A stretch of 64,000 nucleotides of DNA from Miscanthus floridulus (taxonomy: Eukaryota; Streptophyta; Magnoliopsida; Poales; Poaceae): positions 123,653,485-123,717,484 of the forward strand of contig NC_089597.1 in NCBI RefSeq assembly GCF_019320115.1, read 5' to 3'. Below, one piece after another: positions 45,511-57,009 of this stretch. The notes beneath the pieces are model-generated. The model worked only from the letters and a program-made list of their open reading frames with translations. It was not told where the DNA came from and made no database searches. The position numbers and the translations under genes are program-made. Position 1 is the first letter of the stretch. Every line of letters begins with the position of its first letter.

Positions 45511-47234
45511 TGACTCATCGTCGCCTGTTACCCCGTCGCCGAAGAACAGATCGGCAACAAGAAGCGGCTGATATCGCTGGGACGGGAGAGCCGCATGATC
45601 CGACAAACGGTGATGGTGCCAATCAGGACGGTGAGAACGAGCAGCCATGGACCCCGTCCGGCCTGCTCGATCTGGGTCAAAATGACCAAGATAGCTATGT
45701 AACTTTGGTATCATGTGACTATGTAGCCACACATGCTAATCAATTGAGAGGGTCGTAGCTTACTTGGTGTCTCTAGCAAGAGCCTCCATCGGCCGAGGAG
45801 CCAGAGGGTTCGGGTAGAAGGAAGGCCAGATCTAAGCAAGGCGTGTCAAAGATTCCTGTTGGTAGGAATGCACACTGGCACATTACTGAGTTCGATGAAT
45901 TCAGGGATCCACTCTCACCGCCTATAGCTTTGACCAAATACAAGACTATCCTTGGGTTACTTGTTAGGGACATCATCCCGATTAGGTACAGGAAGTGGAT
46001 TGGGAAAGATGATGACCCGTGGAGGGTTCCCGAAAGTGAGAAGGATTACATATGGGATATCAAGATCCCAGAGTATTTCACTTTCCCAACAGAGTATGAT
46101 AGGGAGTTAGTCAAGAAAAAAGCAAAAGAAATCATGGGGACATGCTTCAAGAATTTCAAGGGGACATTGTACAAGAATTTTGTCCTCCAAAATAAAGAGC
46201 TAGATTTCGATGATGGATAGTTTAGCAAGCAGAAAGACTTCTGGCAGGATTTCAAGGAATACAGGTTATCCGAGGAGTACTTAGAACTGAGCAGGAAGAA
46301 TAAGGAGAACTCGCAGAAAGCGACGAATCCTCATCATCTCGGCTCTCGTGGCTACGCCAAAAAGATGCCAGAATTTGAAGCAGAACTTCAAAAGATGGAT
46401 CGCCTTGCTGAGGAAGGCATTCAGGTTGAGACCGCCGATTGGGAGCCTAGATCGGTAATATACTGTATGGGGAGGAATGTACGCCACGCAGAGGATGGGA
46501 GCTTTAGCTCCACAAATCAACCCATGAGCGAACTCATCCAGAGGATCTCCCAGGTAACTGAGGAGGTGAGGCAAGGGACTCGCACTTCTAATAGGGAGAA
46601 AGATGTGCTCACCCAAGCACTCGGAACCAAGGAGCATCCTGGTCGCACTAGAGGAACCAGTGTTGTTCCTTGGAAACTAGCATTCCCCCAAGAATCTAAC
46701 ACTTACCGGAGCCGTTCGAGGGGTAGAGCGGATCAGGAGGCAGAGTATTTGAGGCGACTAAAAGAGATGGAAGAAAGAATGGACGCATGAATTGAGGCGA
46801 CTGTTGAAGCATGAGTCCAACAAATTTTGCTATCCAAGGGGTCAGGAGTACCACAAAACCCTACTCCTACTGCCTTTAGCCCACAGTTTAAGGGCCGCAG
46901 CAGCTGCGGATCGACCCCGCTCGACGAAGAAGATGCGAATGTGCCTCATCCGGTGGATGGCATCGTTGAACCCGTTAATGTCAAGTTGTACATCCGTCAG
47001 GAATGGACAAAGGACAAGGTGGCGCTCGGCCAGGCCTGGCCTATAGGAGATGGGACCATTAATGGCCACCCAATTCCACAGGGGTACGCTCATGTTACCA
47101 TTGACAGAATACTTGATAAGAAGTATAACAAGATACACATTGAGTACCCCATAGCGGAAGACAGGACAAAACTTGATCATAACAAGGGCTCTCAAGTGGC
47201 CTGGCGCAAACGCTTCATTAAGCTTGACCACTAA
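45511..47234 (+). pseudogene. CACTA-2 second gene, Transposase_24 and DUF8039 part, several stops
   Basis: Starts MTHRRLLPRRRRTDRQQ at 45511; a frame change (intron or frameshift) lies between about 45680 and 45840. The Transposase_24 part reads ITEFDEFRDPLSPPIALTKY, CFKNFKGTLYKNFV and GRTRGTSVVPWKLAF. A DUF8039-like part reads VNVKLYIRQEWTKDKVALG, then GYAHVTIDRILDKKYNKIHI and VAWRKRFIKLDH. In-frame stops are TAG 46218, TGA 46788, TGA 46812 and TAA 47232. Each is one C-to-T step from the Gln or Arg codon expected there. In CACTA elements this gene probably encodes the TNPA-like DNA-binding partner. Confidence 0.8.
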
Positions 47235-47536
47235 TTGTCCTCTGATGATGAGGACGATTGCGAGGATTCGCCCACCCATGATGATCACTCACCATCTCCC
47301 AACAGAGATCACTCCCCTCCTCATCCCTTGCCATCACCCCGAGAAGACAGAGGTCTCCTTCTATTCCACCTTGTCCGACTCCATCTTCATCAGCCCTAAG
47401 AAAAGAGACTCCTCCTCCTTCTCCTCCTCCATCTTCATCAGCCCCGGGAAAACAAAATTCTCGTCGTCATCCTCCTCCTCCTCCACCTCAGCCCAAAACA
47501 AGATCAAGGACATCCTCGCAATCGCAGAAAAGGTCC

Positions 47537-49105
47537 TTGGATTCAGTCGCTAATGCTCCCAAAGTGGACCAACAAAAAAGAAAAAGGTCGTTCAGTGGCA
47601 GCGTTACAAACTTGATGGAAGGAAAATTTACAGCACACATCTCGAAGGAAGATTGTATTAGTTTCTTCAATCTCTGTGCCTCACTGCCTCCGTTTTTGTT
47701 GAAGTCCGAATTCGAAAGGCAAACACAGAATCAGTACGCTACAACAAGAGTCGATGAAATACACAATGAAGATTTAAGGAAGATACAGAAGTTCGTCGAA
47801 GACAACCCCGAATTAACCATGGAAGAGGCCGCGACCATCTATTATGATGTACAAGGGACGGCAACACCGGCAATGAAGTATGAAAGGGGCAATCTTTTGG
47901 TTTCCGATGACGAGTATAAAAATTTGACAACATATATGCGTCAGTTGCATGAATATTACATGGCTCAAACAACAGAGACGGAGGACTTTAGTTTTGAGGT
48001 TATTATCCGTTCGCCACATGTTTTTAATTATCCTGAAGAAGAGAAATTCGATGTCGAGTGGGAGTGCTTGTTCCAGCTATACCAGAAACGCTCTCTCGAT
48101 ACACAAATGTTGACGCTGTGGACTATGTAAGTACCCTACACGCATGATATTACAATTAACTACTCTCTCAGGACACAAATTGTTAACTTTTGAGCATTTC
48201 CCATGATTTTATGTAGGTGTATAGCAAAATTTTGCATTCTAAAAAGCAAATGGGATAACATAGGCTTCTTGGACCCCTTGCGAGTCAATGAGAAGACATG
48301 TCTAGGCCTCCATGGATGTGACGTGGAAGACCTGAAACAGAGATTGATTGCTGTTTTCGACGAATTCAAGATGAAGAACAAAACCCACATACTTCTAGCC
48401 TACAACTGCGAGTATGTGTTCTAGGCTTTTAATTTTATGCTTCTTTTTTCGTTAAGATTATTCGATAATTAGGATTCTGTGATTGCAGCCACCATTTCGT
48501 CTTCATTTGTGTTAATCTTGCCAAAAATCTGATCGAGGTGTGGGACTCGAAGAAAAAATCATTTCATCATCTGGATGCACTAGTGGCAGTGCTGAATTAG
48601 TAAGCGATCCTAATAACATATTATTTTCTAATCACACATACCGCTTTCTAACGTTTCTCCTTTTAATGTTGCTCAGTGTCCGAAGAAGACATATCGGTGG
48701 GACGCAGGTCCCATTCAAGGTTGTTAAATGGAGGGTAAGTACCTAAAACAGCCGGCGGGAAACAATAAATGCGGGTTTTATGTAATGTGGGCAATGCTTC
48801 ACTACATCGGCGGGAAATCGGAAGAAGCCGATAAGTTGGTGTGTATAATCCACATTTCATTTATGTCTGTTAATCATTCAACAAAATAATTTACTGATTC
48901 CTCTTTGGATATCATCTTTTTTGAACGACAGCGCAAGAAATATAACCACGAAAGGCTGTTAGACATGGAGATCGTCGCGCTGCAATCGGAGCTGGCAAAA
49001 TTCATCGTAGCCGAGGTATTGGAAAAAGATGGAGTCTTTTCCATTGCACAATCTGTGAAGTTCAAGGACCAATATGGCCTAGAGCAGCTCGCCAGATTAT
49101 TGTAA
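47537..49105 (+). pseudogene. CACTA-2 second gene, Ulp1-like (C48) cysteine protease exons
   Basis: A linker exon (47537-48127, MDSVANAPKVDQQKRKRS...) is followed by small exons. CIAKFCILKSKWDNIGFLDP lies near 48217-48411. HHFVFICVNLAKNLIEVWDS near 48490-48560 gives catalytic His and Asp. LKQPAGNNKCGFYVMWAMLH near 48736-48800 gives Gln and Cys. The last exon, 48935-49105, ends GLEQLARLL. The H-D-Q-C set of a SUMO-protease fold is present. Phase and splice sites look mostly consistent, so this 3' half is less decayed than the 5' half. The same module ends the equivalent CACTA-1 gene. Confidence 0.75.
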
Positions 49106-49317
49106 CAAGTCCGAGAAGCATGCTTTATCTTCTCGAATAATTTCTTTTTTATTTTGAGGGATCGAGATCTTGATAAGAACATTTGAACTGTAACCGTAAC
49201 ATTTGTAATGTTTAATATTGATGGACCTGTCGTCTACGTAGCGTATATAAAGCGAAACCCGATTTCACGAAAAAATATAAATTAAAATAAATTATAAAAC
49301 AATAAAATGCGAACGGG

Positions 49318-49794
49318 CCATCACTGCCGATTAGCAACAAACCGATAGTGTTGTCGTAACCATCACTGCCGGTTAGCAACAAACCGGCATTGTTATCGTA
49401 ACCATCACTGCCGGTTAGCAACAAACCGACAGTGTTGGATTGCTCAGCACTGCCGGCTTGAGCCATGAACCGACAGTGATGGTTACGACAACACTGTCGG
49501 TTTGAGCCATGAACCGACAGTGTAGGCTTGCTCAACAATGCTGGCTTGAGCCAAGAACCGACACTCTTGAAGCAACCTTCACTGTCGATTGGGACTACAA
49601 ACCGGCAGTGTTATTTAACTGGACACTGCCGGGTGGACCCAGGAACCGACACTGTTGCCTGTAGATCAGTGTCGGTTTTTAAGAACCGACAGTGATGTCA
49701 ACCCCCCATCACTGCCGGTATACCACTGTCGGTTCAAAATCCGATAGTGAAAGGGGTTTTTGAACCGACAGTGATGTCCAGATCTAGGATAGTG
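49318..49794. repeat. Right subterminal array of CACTA-2
   Basis: More than fifteen CACTG(C/T)CGGTT and AACCG(G/A)CAGTG units in both orientations, ending in the terminal repeat at 49794. It follows the stop of the protease gene. Confidence 0.88.
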
Positions 49795-49990
49795 AAAGCT
49801 AAGTATAGAAAAATATTGGAGAAAAACAACGATTGACCTTCCTATTTATTTTTTGCTCTTTTGGCATAATCCAAGTGAGTTTTAACCAGGAGCTTTGCTC
49901 TTACATTTTTTTGTTTAGCATTTGTATATTCACACTATAATTATCATACATTTCTTTACATGCTATTTTTCATTTCCTTTTATTTTTCTG

Positions 49991-50160
49991 CATCGTGGGA
50001 ACTCTTAGCTCGACTGGTTGTGTGAGAGGTGTAGCAATGCACCCAACCACCCAGGTTCCAGTCCTGTCTTGACTGAATTTGGGTGCCTATTTCTCTTTTA
50101 ATGATTAATGAAAAACCACCTAGTTCCTCCTAGGTTGGATCTCATTTTTTTTTGTTTCTA
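49991..50160 (+). mobile_element. tRNA-derived SINE
   Basis: The 5' tRNA-like head has an A box in TTAGCTCGACTGG (50005-50017) and a B box GGTTCCAGTCC (50054-50064) at tRNA-like spacing. A tRNA-unrelated body follows with an internal inverted motif (CCTAGTTCCTCCTAGG), ending in a T run at about 50145-50153. This fits grass SINEs that end in T. No clear TSD seen. Confidence 0.7.
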
Positions 50161-50904
50161 TTTGTGCCCTTTTTATTTTCATTTTTATTGATTTTATTTT
50201 TTGTAAGATTTTCCTCGTGAGGCCATCACTTTTTCTCGTGAAGCTGGAGCAATTTTCTCATGATTTTGGACAATATCCGAGCGATTGTGAAGCAATGCTT
50301 TTGCTTCTTTCTCATCTTTCACCGTTTGATGCTAACGTAAACATCTATGATGATGCGTCAACGCGTGCTTAGTCGTTCTGTCTTGGCAAGCATTGTCTAT
50401 TTGTCTTGATGCAATGCAACCTGTCATGCTAGCGAGGCGGTTGGACTGGGGCAGATGGTGTCGTCATGGCAATTGGCATGGGTGTGTTCTCGACTTCTCG
50501 TACAAGAGCACCTGCACGCCGACTCGTTCTGGGCAGCTTGCATGGACACGGTCTCAGTCTCTAAGATTGCTGCCTATAGTTGAGAGCTCTCTATAAGTCT
50601 CATTCTAGGCGGCGTGCATGCCAATTGTTCTTGGTGTCTGCTTCGATATTTTGCGTGGACTGGCCGAGGTAAACTATACTAATGTCGGTAAACTCCACCA
50701 GAGGAACCCTCCGTGTAGTCATGTGTTGGCACCAATGTGTCGGTTCTACGAGCACCAGCTGCTAATTTGCTATGACGTGGCTTTCTTTAGACCAAGATTA
50801 TAGTACTTAAATATTGCAATTTTATAGTTTGTTAGGATTTGGACAAAAATAACCTGATAATTTATATGAACCGCTAATGTACACTGTAAGTAACACATAA
50901 CAGT
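50161..50904. other. Host sequence, no gene seen
   Basis: Short ORFs at 50393-50596 and 50618-50803 lack any domain. Confidence 0.4.
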
Positions 50905-52290
50905 TGTCTCCGGCAACTGAATGATCCTAGAACGGCAACCACACTTCCAATTCGTTTCATCGAGACGAATAACCAATCGTCTCTGTATGCATGTGTGCTC
51001 AGGCTCAGGTCAACCAGACAACAATACCCGCAGCACGACGCACAAAGCCAACTGCCAGCTGCTCAAACGCTTAAACCACCACCAAATTAAAGAAGGAGCG
51101 TAGTTTGTCGTCCATGACCGCGAGCGAGTGGCTCCATGGGCCTCCTGTCTTCTTAGCCGTCATCGGAGCTCCGAGGGACAAATGAAGGAGCCAAGGTTGG
51201 GAGCAGCGACACAGCAGTAAGCCAGTAAGACTTCACCAATTACCACGACCGCGAAGCTTCTCGTTCGTTCCCCACGGTACAGTAGAAGCAGGGCGATTTC
51301 AAGGCGATTCTCGATCCGCCGTAGTTGAACCGGCCGGCCCCTGCTTCACCGGCGTCACTCTGACGTAGTAGGAGAGGTGTGCCTGGTCCTCAGCGGTGGC
51401 TACTGTGTAGATTATTAGTTAGTATGATAGTAGTATTTTACGTTTCAGTGGTTGTCCGATGGCATCTTTTGAGAGGTCTGTCATCTTCTCCTTTCTCCAG
51501 GCGATCTCGGATGACATCTGCTTTAGCAGATCTATCTCTGGTGGGTCTCTTGTGAGGTATGTCTACTACTTACCCAAGGAATCGGGTTCGTGTTGTTGCT
51601 CCCGCTTCGGCGGTTCTATCTCCTGTTGGTTTGTTTTCTCGTCAGATGGGTCGGAGATGCCTGCGATTCTTGAGGCGTCAGATTCCATCATCATCGGCGA
51701 TCAGGCCTGTTCGTTCAACGTTTCAAGAGCATATCGAGTTTGATATGCTGTTTGTGGTGCCGTTCAAGAACTATAAAGTTTCTTCGTCGAGAAGGGTGTC
51801 GGCTTCAAGATGCAAGCTCGGCACGTTCCTCTGCTTCTTCGTGCAGCAGTGGTTCGCCGTGTGGCTCATCCGATTGCCGATGACGAAGATAGCTGGGAGA
51901 TCCTTGCAAGGACTTGAATGTATTTTTTACTTTTCTCAAGGGTGTCTTTGTAAGGAAGCCAATGTAATACTCTATCCTATGTGAAATAAACCTGGTTCCT
52001 CTAAAAAAAAGCAGTAAGCCAGTAACATAGGAAGGAGGAGCCACTAGCTAGGCCTAGTTTCCTCTTAATATATGCATAGACCCAGCCCATTGTACTTCTT
52101 ACCTAAGGTTCATTGGAGGCCCTGATGAGGCCTATTTGACACAAATACATGCACCAACTCACGAAGAAGCTAACCAACAAATAAAGTAGCATTTTTTTTT
52201 CAAACAAACAATGCCAAGAGAGGTTATTATAGTTGTAACTTAGACATATATAACCAAGCAAAACGTACTAAGCTGCGTAAGCTCACGACG
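50905..52290. repeat. NLR 3'-flanking region, paralogous to 59430-59856
   Basis: 50915-50940 matches 59455 and 8895. 51160-51212 (GGAGCTCCGAGGGACAAAT, GGGAGCAGCGACACAGC) continues at 52026-52290 (TAGGCCTAGTTTCCTC, CTAAGCTGCGTAAGCTCAC), and both parts match 59550-59856 in order. The retroposon at 51229-52009 is missing from the other copy. Confidence 0.75.
51213..52025 (+). mobile_element. Retroposon with a 16-bp TSD and poly(A), family unknown
   Basis: The flanks AGCAGTAAGCCAGTAA (51213-51228) and the same 16 bases (52010-52025) are identical. The body of about 780 bp ends GTGAAATAAACCTGG...CTAAAAAAAA, so it was reverse-transcribed from a polyadenylated RNA. It holds ORFs such as 51559-51984 with no domain I recognise, so it could be a LINE end or a processed pseudogene. 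Splice-like sites were not seen. Confidence 0.75.
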
Positions 52291-52623
52291 TTTGCTATAA
52301 CACAGATTAATAGTACATTTGCAATAGTTCAACCCACGCCCCACGGAACAAGTAAATGTGCAACTTACATTACACTTCAGGCCACCTGTGTAGTCCAGCT
52401 TATTCTTTAGACGACGAAATGCTACTGACATTGTCACGACCACGAAACGAGAAGACCACAAACACATATGCATGATGCCCGGAAATAGCTAGCAACCAAC
52501 CATGCCGGTAAAAACCAGAATAGCGACACCACAGGAAGCGTGCACGCTTAGCTGAGAGCTCACTGCATCGGTGGCGTACGGCGTCCTGCCACGATTCAGG
52601 AACAGCAAGAGCTTGCCGGGTTC

Positions 52624-55230
52624 TCAACTCTTCCTGTGCATAACAGTAGGCGGAGAAACAGAGTAAGATAAACCAGTACTATCTTTGTTCGTGCAAGAAA
52701 AAAAGTGAATTTCTATTAACCAACAAGTAAACCACAGCCGATAATTGTACCTTTTAATCCGCACCCCATCAAGCCAAATCTCAAGGACATGACTGATGAG
52801 ATGAAAATCCTCTCCAGAACCCACTGCACATCTCCTACTCAACGCAGGGGATTCACGAATTATGATTCTCTTAAGAGAAGTGAAGTCTTGGACTACACTT
52901 GGCAGCCTCTCCAATCCTTTGCAATCGCCAATGCTAACATATTCAAGAGAGGATGCGGCAGATTTGAAGCTCTCTGGAAATCCCACCAACTTTGGAAGAG
53001 CAACAAGATTGAGTGTACGAAGGGAGCACAACCCGCTCATGGCTTCCTCTGGTTCCATCAGATCAAGCACTATACAATTATTAATAATCAACTTTTGGAG
53101 TTTGGAGAGCTGACTCATGGCAGAGGGAAGAGAAGACAACTTTGGACAATTGAAGATGCGTAGGTCTCTGAGGGAAGCCAAGCTGCCAAGTCCCTCTGTC
53201 AATGATCCTAGCTCAAGGCAGTTGTGCAATTGTAGAACTGACAGGGAAGGCCAACCACAAAACCCATCTTTTAACAAATGTTTCTGCTTTGAAGTCAAGA
53301 AGAGAAACGTCAGGTTAACAAGTCCATGCACGTCTCTTGGTAGCTCCACTAGTTGGTCACACATATAAACATGGAGTGTTTGTAGATTCACTAATTTGCA
53401 TAAAGAATTTGGTAGGTATTTGATTTCTCTATTCCATTGTAGATCTAGATACCTTAGGAGCCTTAAATTTCCAATCGAACTTGGCAGCTCTTCAAATCCA
53501 GCATGAGAAAAAACTAGGACACGAAGGTGCTTGAAAGTTGATAAAAGGTCTTCAAGAAAGGCTTTACTCACAATGCCATAATTGTATCCGCTTATAAATG
53601 TCCTCGCCCTACAGGCCCTTTTTAGCTGCTTAGGAAATTTCATCTCCATTGAGAAGTCTTGGTTGTCCCACACTAGGTGTCTAATCCTCTCAGAGACATC
53701 AAATTTTTCACAACTGACAACTGTATGTTCCTTTTGGGACACTTTTATTGAAAGGTCATGAATAAGATCATGCATTTTACAATACTCTATAGTAGAGTCA
53801 AAAATAATATACTGATCTTGTAAAAGTGATCTTCCTAAAAGTTCATGACAGTATTCATGGCCAATACTAATAATGTCATTGCTTTCCTTTCCTCCGTCCA
53901 ACAATCCTAATGCCATCCAGAACATAACAAGACCACCTGTAAAAAGTTTGTAGTCTTTTGGAAAAGTGGACAAGGAAGCAAAACATGCCCGTAGATGGGG
54001 TGGTAGTGCATCATAACTTAGTTTTAGTGCTGCCAAAATTCCAACGTTATCTTGCTTCACATTCCATAATTTCAATTCGTTGATGCGATGCCACTCTCCA
54101 ACATCTCGACTGCTTAACAACTGGGAACCCAATGTCTTTGCAACCAAAGGGACGCCATAGCATTTCTGAACAATTGAGTGTCCAATTTTTAACAACTTAG
54201 CATCCCTTTTTTCGTCACCTTTGAATGCATATCGGAAAAATACTTCCGTGCACTCTTCTTGTGGTAGCTTTGCTACTTCATATGGCTCCAGTGTCTTCAC
54301 CACTGATGCAACATTTGAACCACGTGTGGTTACTATAATTACACTTCCATTATGACCACTACATAGAAGTCTTCTCAAGTCTTCCCATTCACTCACTTCT
54401 TCATTCCACATATCATCTAGCACAAGAAAATATCTCTTTTCATGTAAAATCCCACGCAACATACACTGTAGCGCCTCAAGGTTTAGTTCTTTGTGGCTTG
54501 CACCAGAAGATGATTGTATTATGTCATCCAAGATCTTCTTAAGATCATATACATCAGAGACACATGCCCATAACTTCATGTCAAATTTGTTGGTAATCTG
54601 CACATCATTGTAAATTAGTTTGGCCAATGCAGTCTTCCCAATGCCTCCTAAACCAACAATGGGAAGTATAGACAAAGGACTCGTGGAATCTGCAGCAGCT
54701 AGAATCCTTTCAACTATCTCATCTTTAGCACCATCTCTCCCAATAATGTTTGCTTCAATGATGGAGTGCGTTTCCCTACTACTACTTTTGGTTGCTGGGA
54801 AATCAATTAGCTTTTCAGCTAATCCAAACTGTGATTTGTTGGCTGCTATCTCATCAAGATTATCACGGACTTCTTTTATTCTGTGACTCAGTTGGAAGGG
54901 AGAAACTAGTACATGTTGAAGTCGAGCATGGAAACCTATGTGTACTTCTTGCTCCAGAATTCTGGTAGCCACATCATCCAACACATCATCAATGTTGTAT
55001 ACTGCATCCTTCAAGTTATCAAGCCACTCTTGCAGGGCATGCGAACTAGACTGCTTGTTCTCGGCATCTTGTAGAACAGCACAAATCGATCTCAGTGACT
55101 TTTCCAACTTCCCTATTTCTTTCTTGACATTCCAGGCTGACTTGATCTCATTAACAGCCCATTCTGTACCAAGGGATGTGACCTTCTGGAGAACAGAGGT
55201 TGCGAAGTGTGATAAAATAGCCTCAGCCAT
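52624..55230 (-). CDS. CC-NB-LRR (NLR) disease-resistance protein, RGA-like
   Basis: Intracellular immune receptor. The start is the Met of MAEAILSHF at 55230; the upstream in-frame Met at 55260 lies across an intron acceptor (GCTTTGCAG|TGG, exon from 55254). Residues 1-135 are an Rx-type coiled coil ([14 protein letters not shown] at 73-86). The NB-ARC domain has P-loop GLGGIGKT (193-200), kinase-2 YFLVLDDMW (267-275), [16 protein letters not shown]-type [29 protein letters not shown] and MHD at KMHDLIHDL. About ten LRRs follow ([20 protein letters not shown] and on) to about residue 800. Unspliced it has 868 residues. A GT at 52750 and AG at 52634 would remove a short intron and end ...GVRIKRKS, about 829 residues. 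All nucleotide-binding motifs are intact, so it looks functional. Confidence 0.93.
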   Translation of the reverse strand: MAEAILSHFATSVLQKVTSLGTEWAVNEIKSAWNVKKEIGKLEKSLRSICAVLQDAENKQSSSHALQEWLDNLKDAVYNIDDVLDDVATRILEQEVHIGFHARLQHVLVSPFQLSHRIKEVRDNLDEIAANKSQFGLAEKLIDFPATKSSSRETHSIIEANIIGRDGAKDEIVERILAAADSTSPLSILPIVGLGGIGKTALAKLIYNDVQITNKFDMKLWACVSDVYDLKKILDDIIQSSSGASHKELNLEALQCMLRGILHEKRYFLVLDDMWNEEVSEWEDLRRLLCSGHNGSVIIVTTRGSNVASVVKTLEPYEVAKLPQEECTEVFFRYAFKGDEKRDAKLLKIGHSIVQKCYGVPLVAKTLGSQLLSSRDVGEWHRINELKLWNVKQDNVGILAALKLSYDALPPHLRACFASLSTFPKDYKLFTGGLVMFWMALGLLDGGKESNDIISIGHEYCHELLGRSLLQDQYIIFDSTIEYCKMHDLIHDLSIKVSQKEHTVVSCEKFDVSERIRHLVWDNQDFSMEMKFPKQLKRACRARTFISGYNYGIVSKAFLEDLLSTFKHLRVLVFSHAGFEELPSSIGNLRLLRYLDLQWNREIKYLPNSLCKLVNLQTLHVYMCDQLVELPRDVHGLVNLTFLFLTSKQKHLLKDGFCGWPSLSVLQLHNCLELGSLTEGLGSLASLRDLRIFNCPKLSSLPSAMSQLSKLQKLIINNCIVLDLMEPEEAMSGLCSLRTLNLVALPKLVGFPESFKSAASSLEYVSIGDCKGLERLPSVVQDFTSLKRIIIRESPALSRRCAVGSGEDFHLISHVLEIWLDGVRIKRYNYRLWFTCWLIEIHFFSCTNKDSTGLSYSVSPPTVMHRKS

Positions 55231-55253
55231 AGCGAGTGTCCAGCAATCTAACC

Positions 55254-55900
55254 ACTGCAAAGCAAAAGAAAAACATCCATCAGGTTGTTACACTTATACC
55301 GATTTATATTTTGTTTTGTGCCACAAGACATTCTCTAATCATTGTTGGAATTCATAAATGCAAAACAAGGTTTCATGTTTTGATAGTTGCAAAAAGGAAG
55401 CAGAGTACGTATGAAAGACTAAATACTATCTAGTAGTACCTTGATTTATGGGAGAGAAATACAGGGCCTATTTGCAGCAGAGTGTAGCAAAGAACTAGAA
55501 GTATGAAACAACTAATTGTGTCTTGTCGTCTCCTTTCAGTTATGAGAGCAGCATGCAGCGGTCAAGGCTCAAGCATAACTTTGCCGCTGGAGCATCATAT
55601 TCGTGGTAGCTCCATGTCTTCTGTGTCAAAACATGCCACAGGGAATAATGGAACTGACTTGATTGCAGAAACATCAGGCAAGCAAGGCACGAAGCAAACG
55701 TTGTAATTAAGGTTTGGTTGCCAGAAACAAAAAAGGAAAATGATGGTTATACTGTAACGCACGTACCAGGAACCTGGCGATTTAAAGCGCCGTAGTAGTC
55801 CACCCATGGGTGGTCTGAGGAAAGGTTCTTCTCCTTGCCGGAGATGAGGTTTGAAATGGCAGGCAAGCAAAAGACTTGAGGTCGTCTTTGTTTTCTGCTG
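55254..55900 (-). other. 5' leader region of the NLR (UTR exons and introns)
   Basis: The acceptor at 55255-55256 shows that the 5' untranslated region is spliced. Further upstream lie TACCTTGATTTA (55438) and TAACGCACGTACCAGG (55756), which look like donor-containing exon ends on the minus strand (CCTGGTAC|GTGC). The same landmarks recur at 57190 and 57485, which identifies the copied leader there. Confidence 0.5.
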
Positions 55901-55959
55901 GACGAGTCAACTGTGATCCAGAGTTAAAAAGGGAGATCCATAACATAGATCTGCCTTGA

Positions 55960-56560
55960 GCTAACGGAGTTCGAGTCCTGCTTCATACACAGAAAATGAA
56001 GATTGAAGAGCAAGGGCGATTAATTAGTTGTCATGAAACCACGCATCAGTAGAGGAAATGAGATTCTGACCGAGGAGCAGGGATGAATACCTGAACAACT
56101 TAACCTTCAGATTTCAGTAGTGGAAGTGCTGATGTACAGACCACACCAACCGAGTTCAGCATGTGACACCCCATGGAATCCGGAGGGAAGGATGACATTA
56201 GTTTGGTTTAAACATGTCAGATCCAGCAACACCGAGGTCGGCAAGCATATGTCGATCTTCGTACAATAACAGCGTTAGTTTAGTTGACAACCGGATAGAA
56301 TACTTAATAGCCAACGACGCCGAGATCAACGTGACCACCGACCAGCCGGACTTGTGCTTCAGAGCGACTGAGCCCGAGGCGTTTGGCCTGCCCGCGCGTC
56401 CTCGTCAGTCGGCCCGTGCGCACCTAGCTAGGCTGCCGGTGTTGGAGTGGCGCTGCCGCCGCTTCCTACTCCGATGTATCCAGTTGTGCACTTGCTTCGT
56501 TCTGAGATAGCAGTTGATGGAACCCTGCAACTTTCATACGTCTTCATAGAAGTGTGATAA
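55960..56560. repeat. NLR upstream segment with paralogues at 7850-8950 and 59190-59450
   Basis: GTCCTGCTTCATA and CCTTCAGATTTCAGTAG match the left-hand copy. GTTGGAGTGGCGCT, CTACTCCGATGTATCCA and GAGATAGCAGTTGATGGAA match 59355-59445. An ORF at 56214-56510 is not conserved and has no domain. Confidence 0.65.
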
Positions 56561-56564
56561 AGTA

Positions 56565-56960
56565 ACCTCAGCCATGTTGAGTGTCCGGCAATCTAGCTAG
56601 CCACTGCAAAGCAAAAAAACATCTATCGTGTTGTTACACTTAGGGCATGTTTGCTTCGTCTAGTAGCTACTAAATTTAGTAGCTTTTAGTCACTTTAGTA
56701 ACTTTTTAACCAAACGCTATGACTAAAAGCTACTAAAAGGGTTCTAGTCCTCTCTAGTAACTCTAGAGTTACTAAAAGTGACTAAACCGTTTAGTAGCTA
56801 CTAAAGTTTAGTAGCTCGAACCAAACACCCCCTTACACAGACTCGTATTTTGTTTTGTGGAACTCATAAATGCAAAACAAAGTTTCATGCTTGCATATTT
56901 AGAAAGAAAACAGATTATGTATAGAAGATTAAGTACTACACATGCCTGACTGGGAAGGGA
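56565..56960 (-). pseudogene. Truncated NLR copy: leader plus the first nine codons
   Basis: On the minus strand, GCTTTGCAG|TGG and the leader text are repeated, followed by an ATG with MAEVTLSHF, then a stop four codons later. Compared with MAEAILSHF of the intact gene, this is a 5' fragment of a second NLR joined to unrelated DNA. Its leader carries a Tourist MITE. Confidence 0.7.
56640..56835. mobile_element. Tourist-type MITE (PIF/Harbinger), 190 bp
   Basis: Ends GGGCATGTTTGCTTCG and CGAACCAAACACCCCC are inverted repeats (56643-56832), flanked by TTA on both sides (56640-56642 and 56833-56835), the Tourist target. The interior is almost wholly repeated TAGTAGCT/AGTAACT words that can fold on themselves. 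The paralogous leader at 57070-57085 reads CACTTACACAGAT with a single TTA, which is the empty site. Confidence 0.9.
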
Positions 56961-57009
56961 TCTGAACTGATTGCAGAAATATCAAACAAGCGAGCCACGA
57001 AGCAACGTC

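Larger units (their letters stand above)
36578..49794 (+). mobile_element. CACTA-2: 13.2-kb CACTA (En/Spm) transposon
   Basis: Left end CACTACGTCAGATTTGCATA; the right end is the complement of CACTATCCTAGATCTGGACA. The TSD is AAA on both sides (36575-36577 and 49795-49797). Termini carry CACTGCCGGTTT/AACCGGCAGTGA arrays, a different family from CACTA-1. Plus-strand order: transposase remnant (37489-37849), GGCGCC block, unknown four-exon gene (38783-40008), five repeats of about 505 bp, tRNA-like segments, RNase H1-N/membrane gene (44935-45285), and Transposase_24/DUF8039/Ulp1 gene (45511-49105). It is non-autonomous because the catalytic transposase is missing. Confidence 0.93.
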
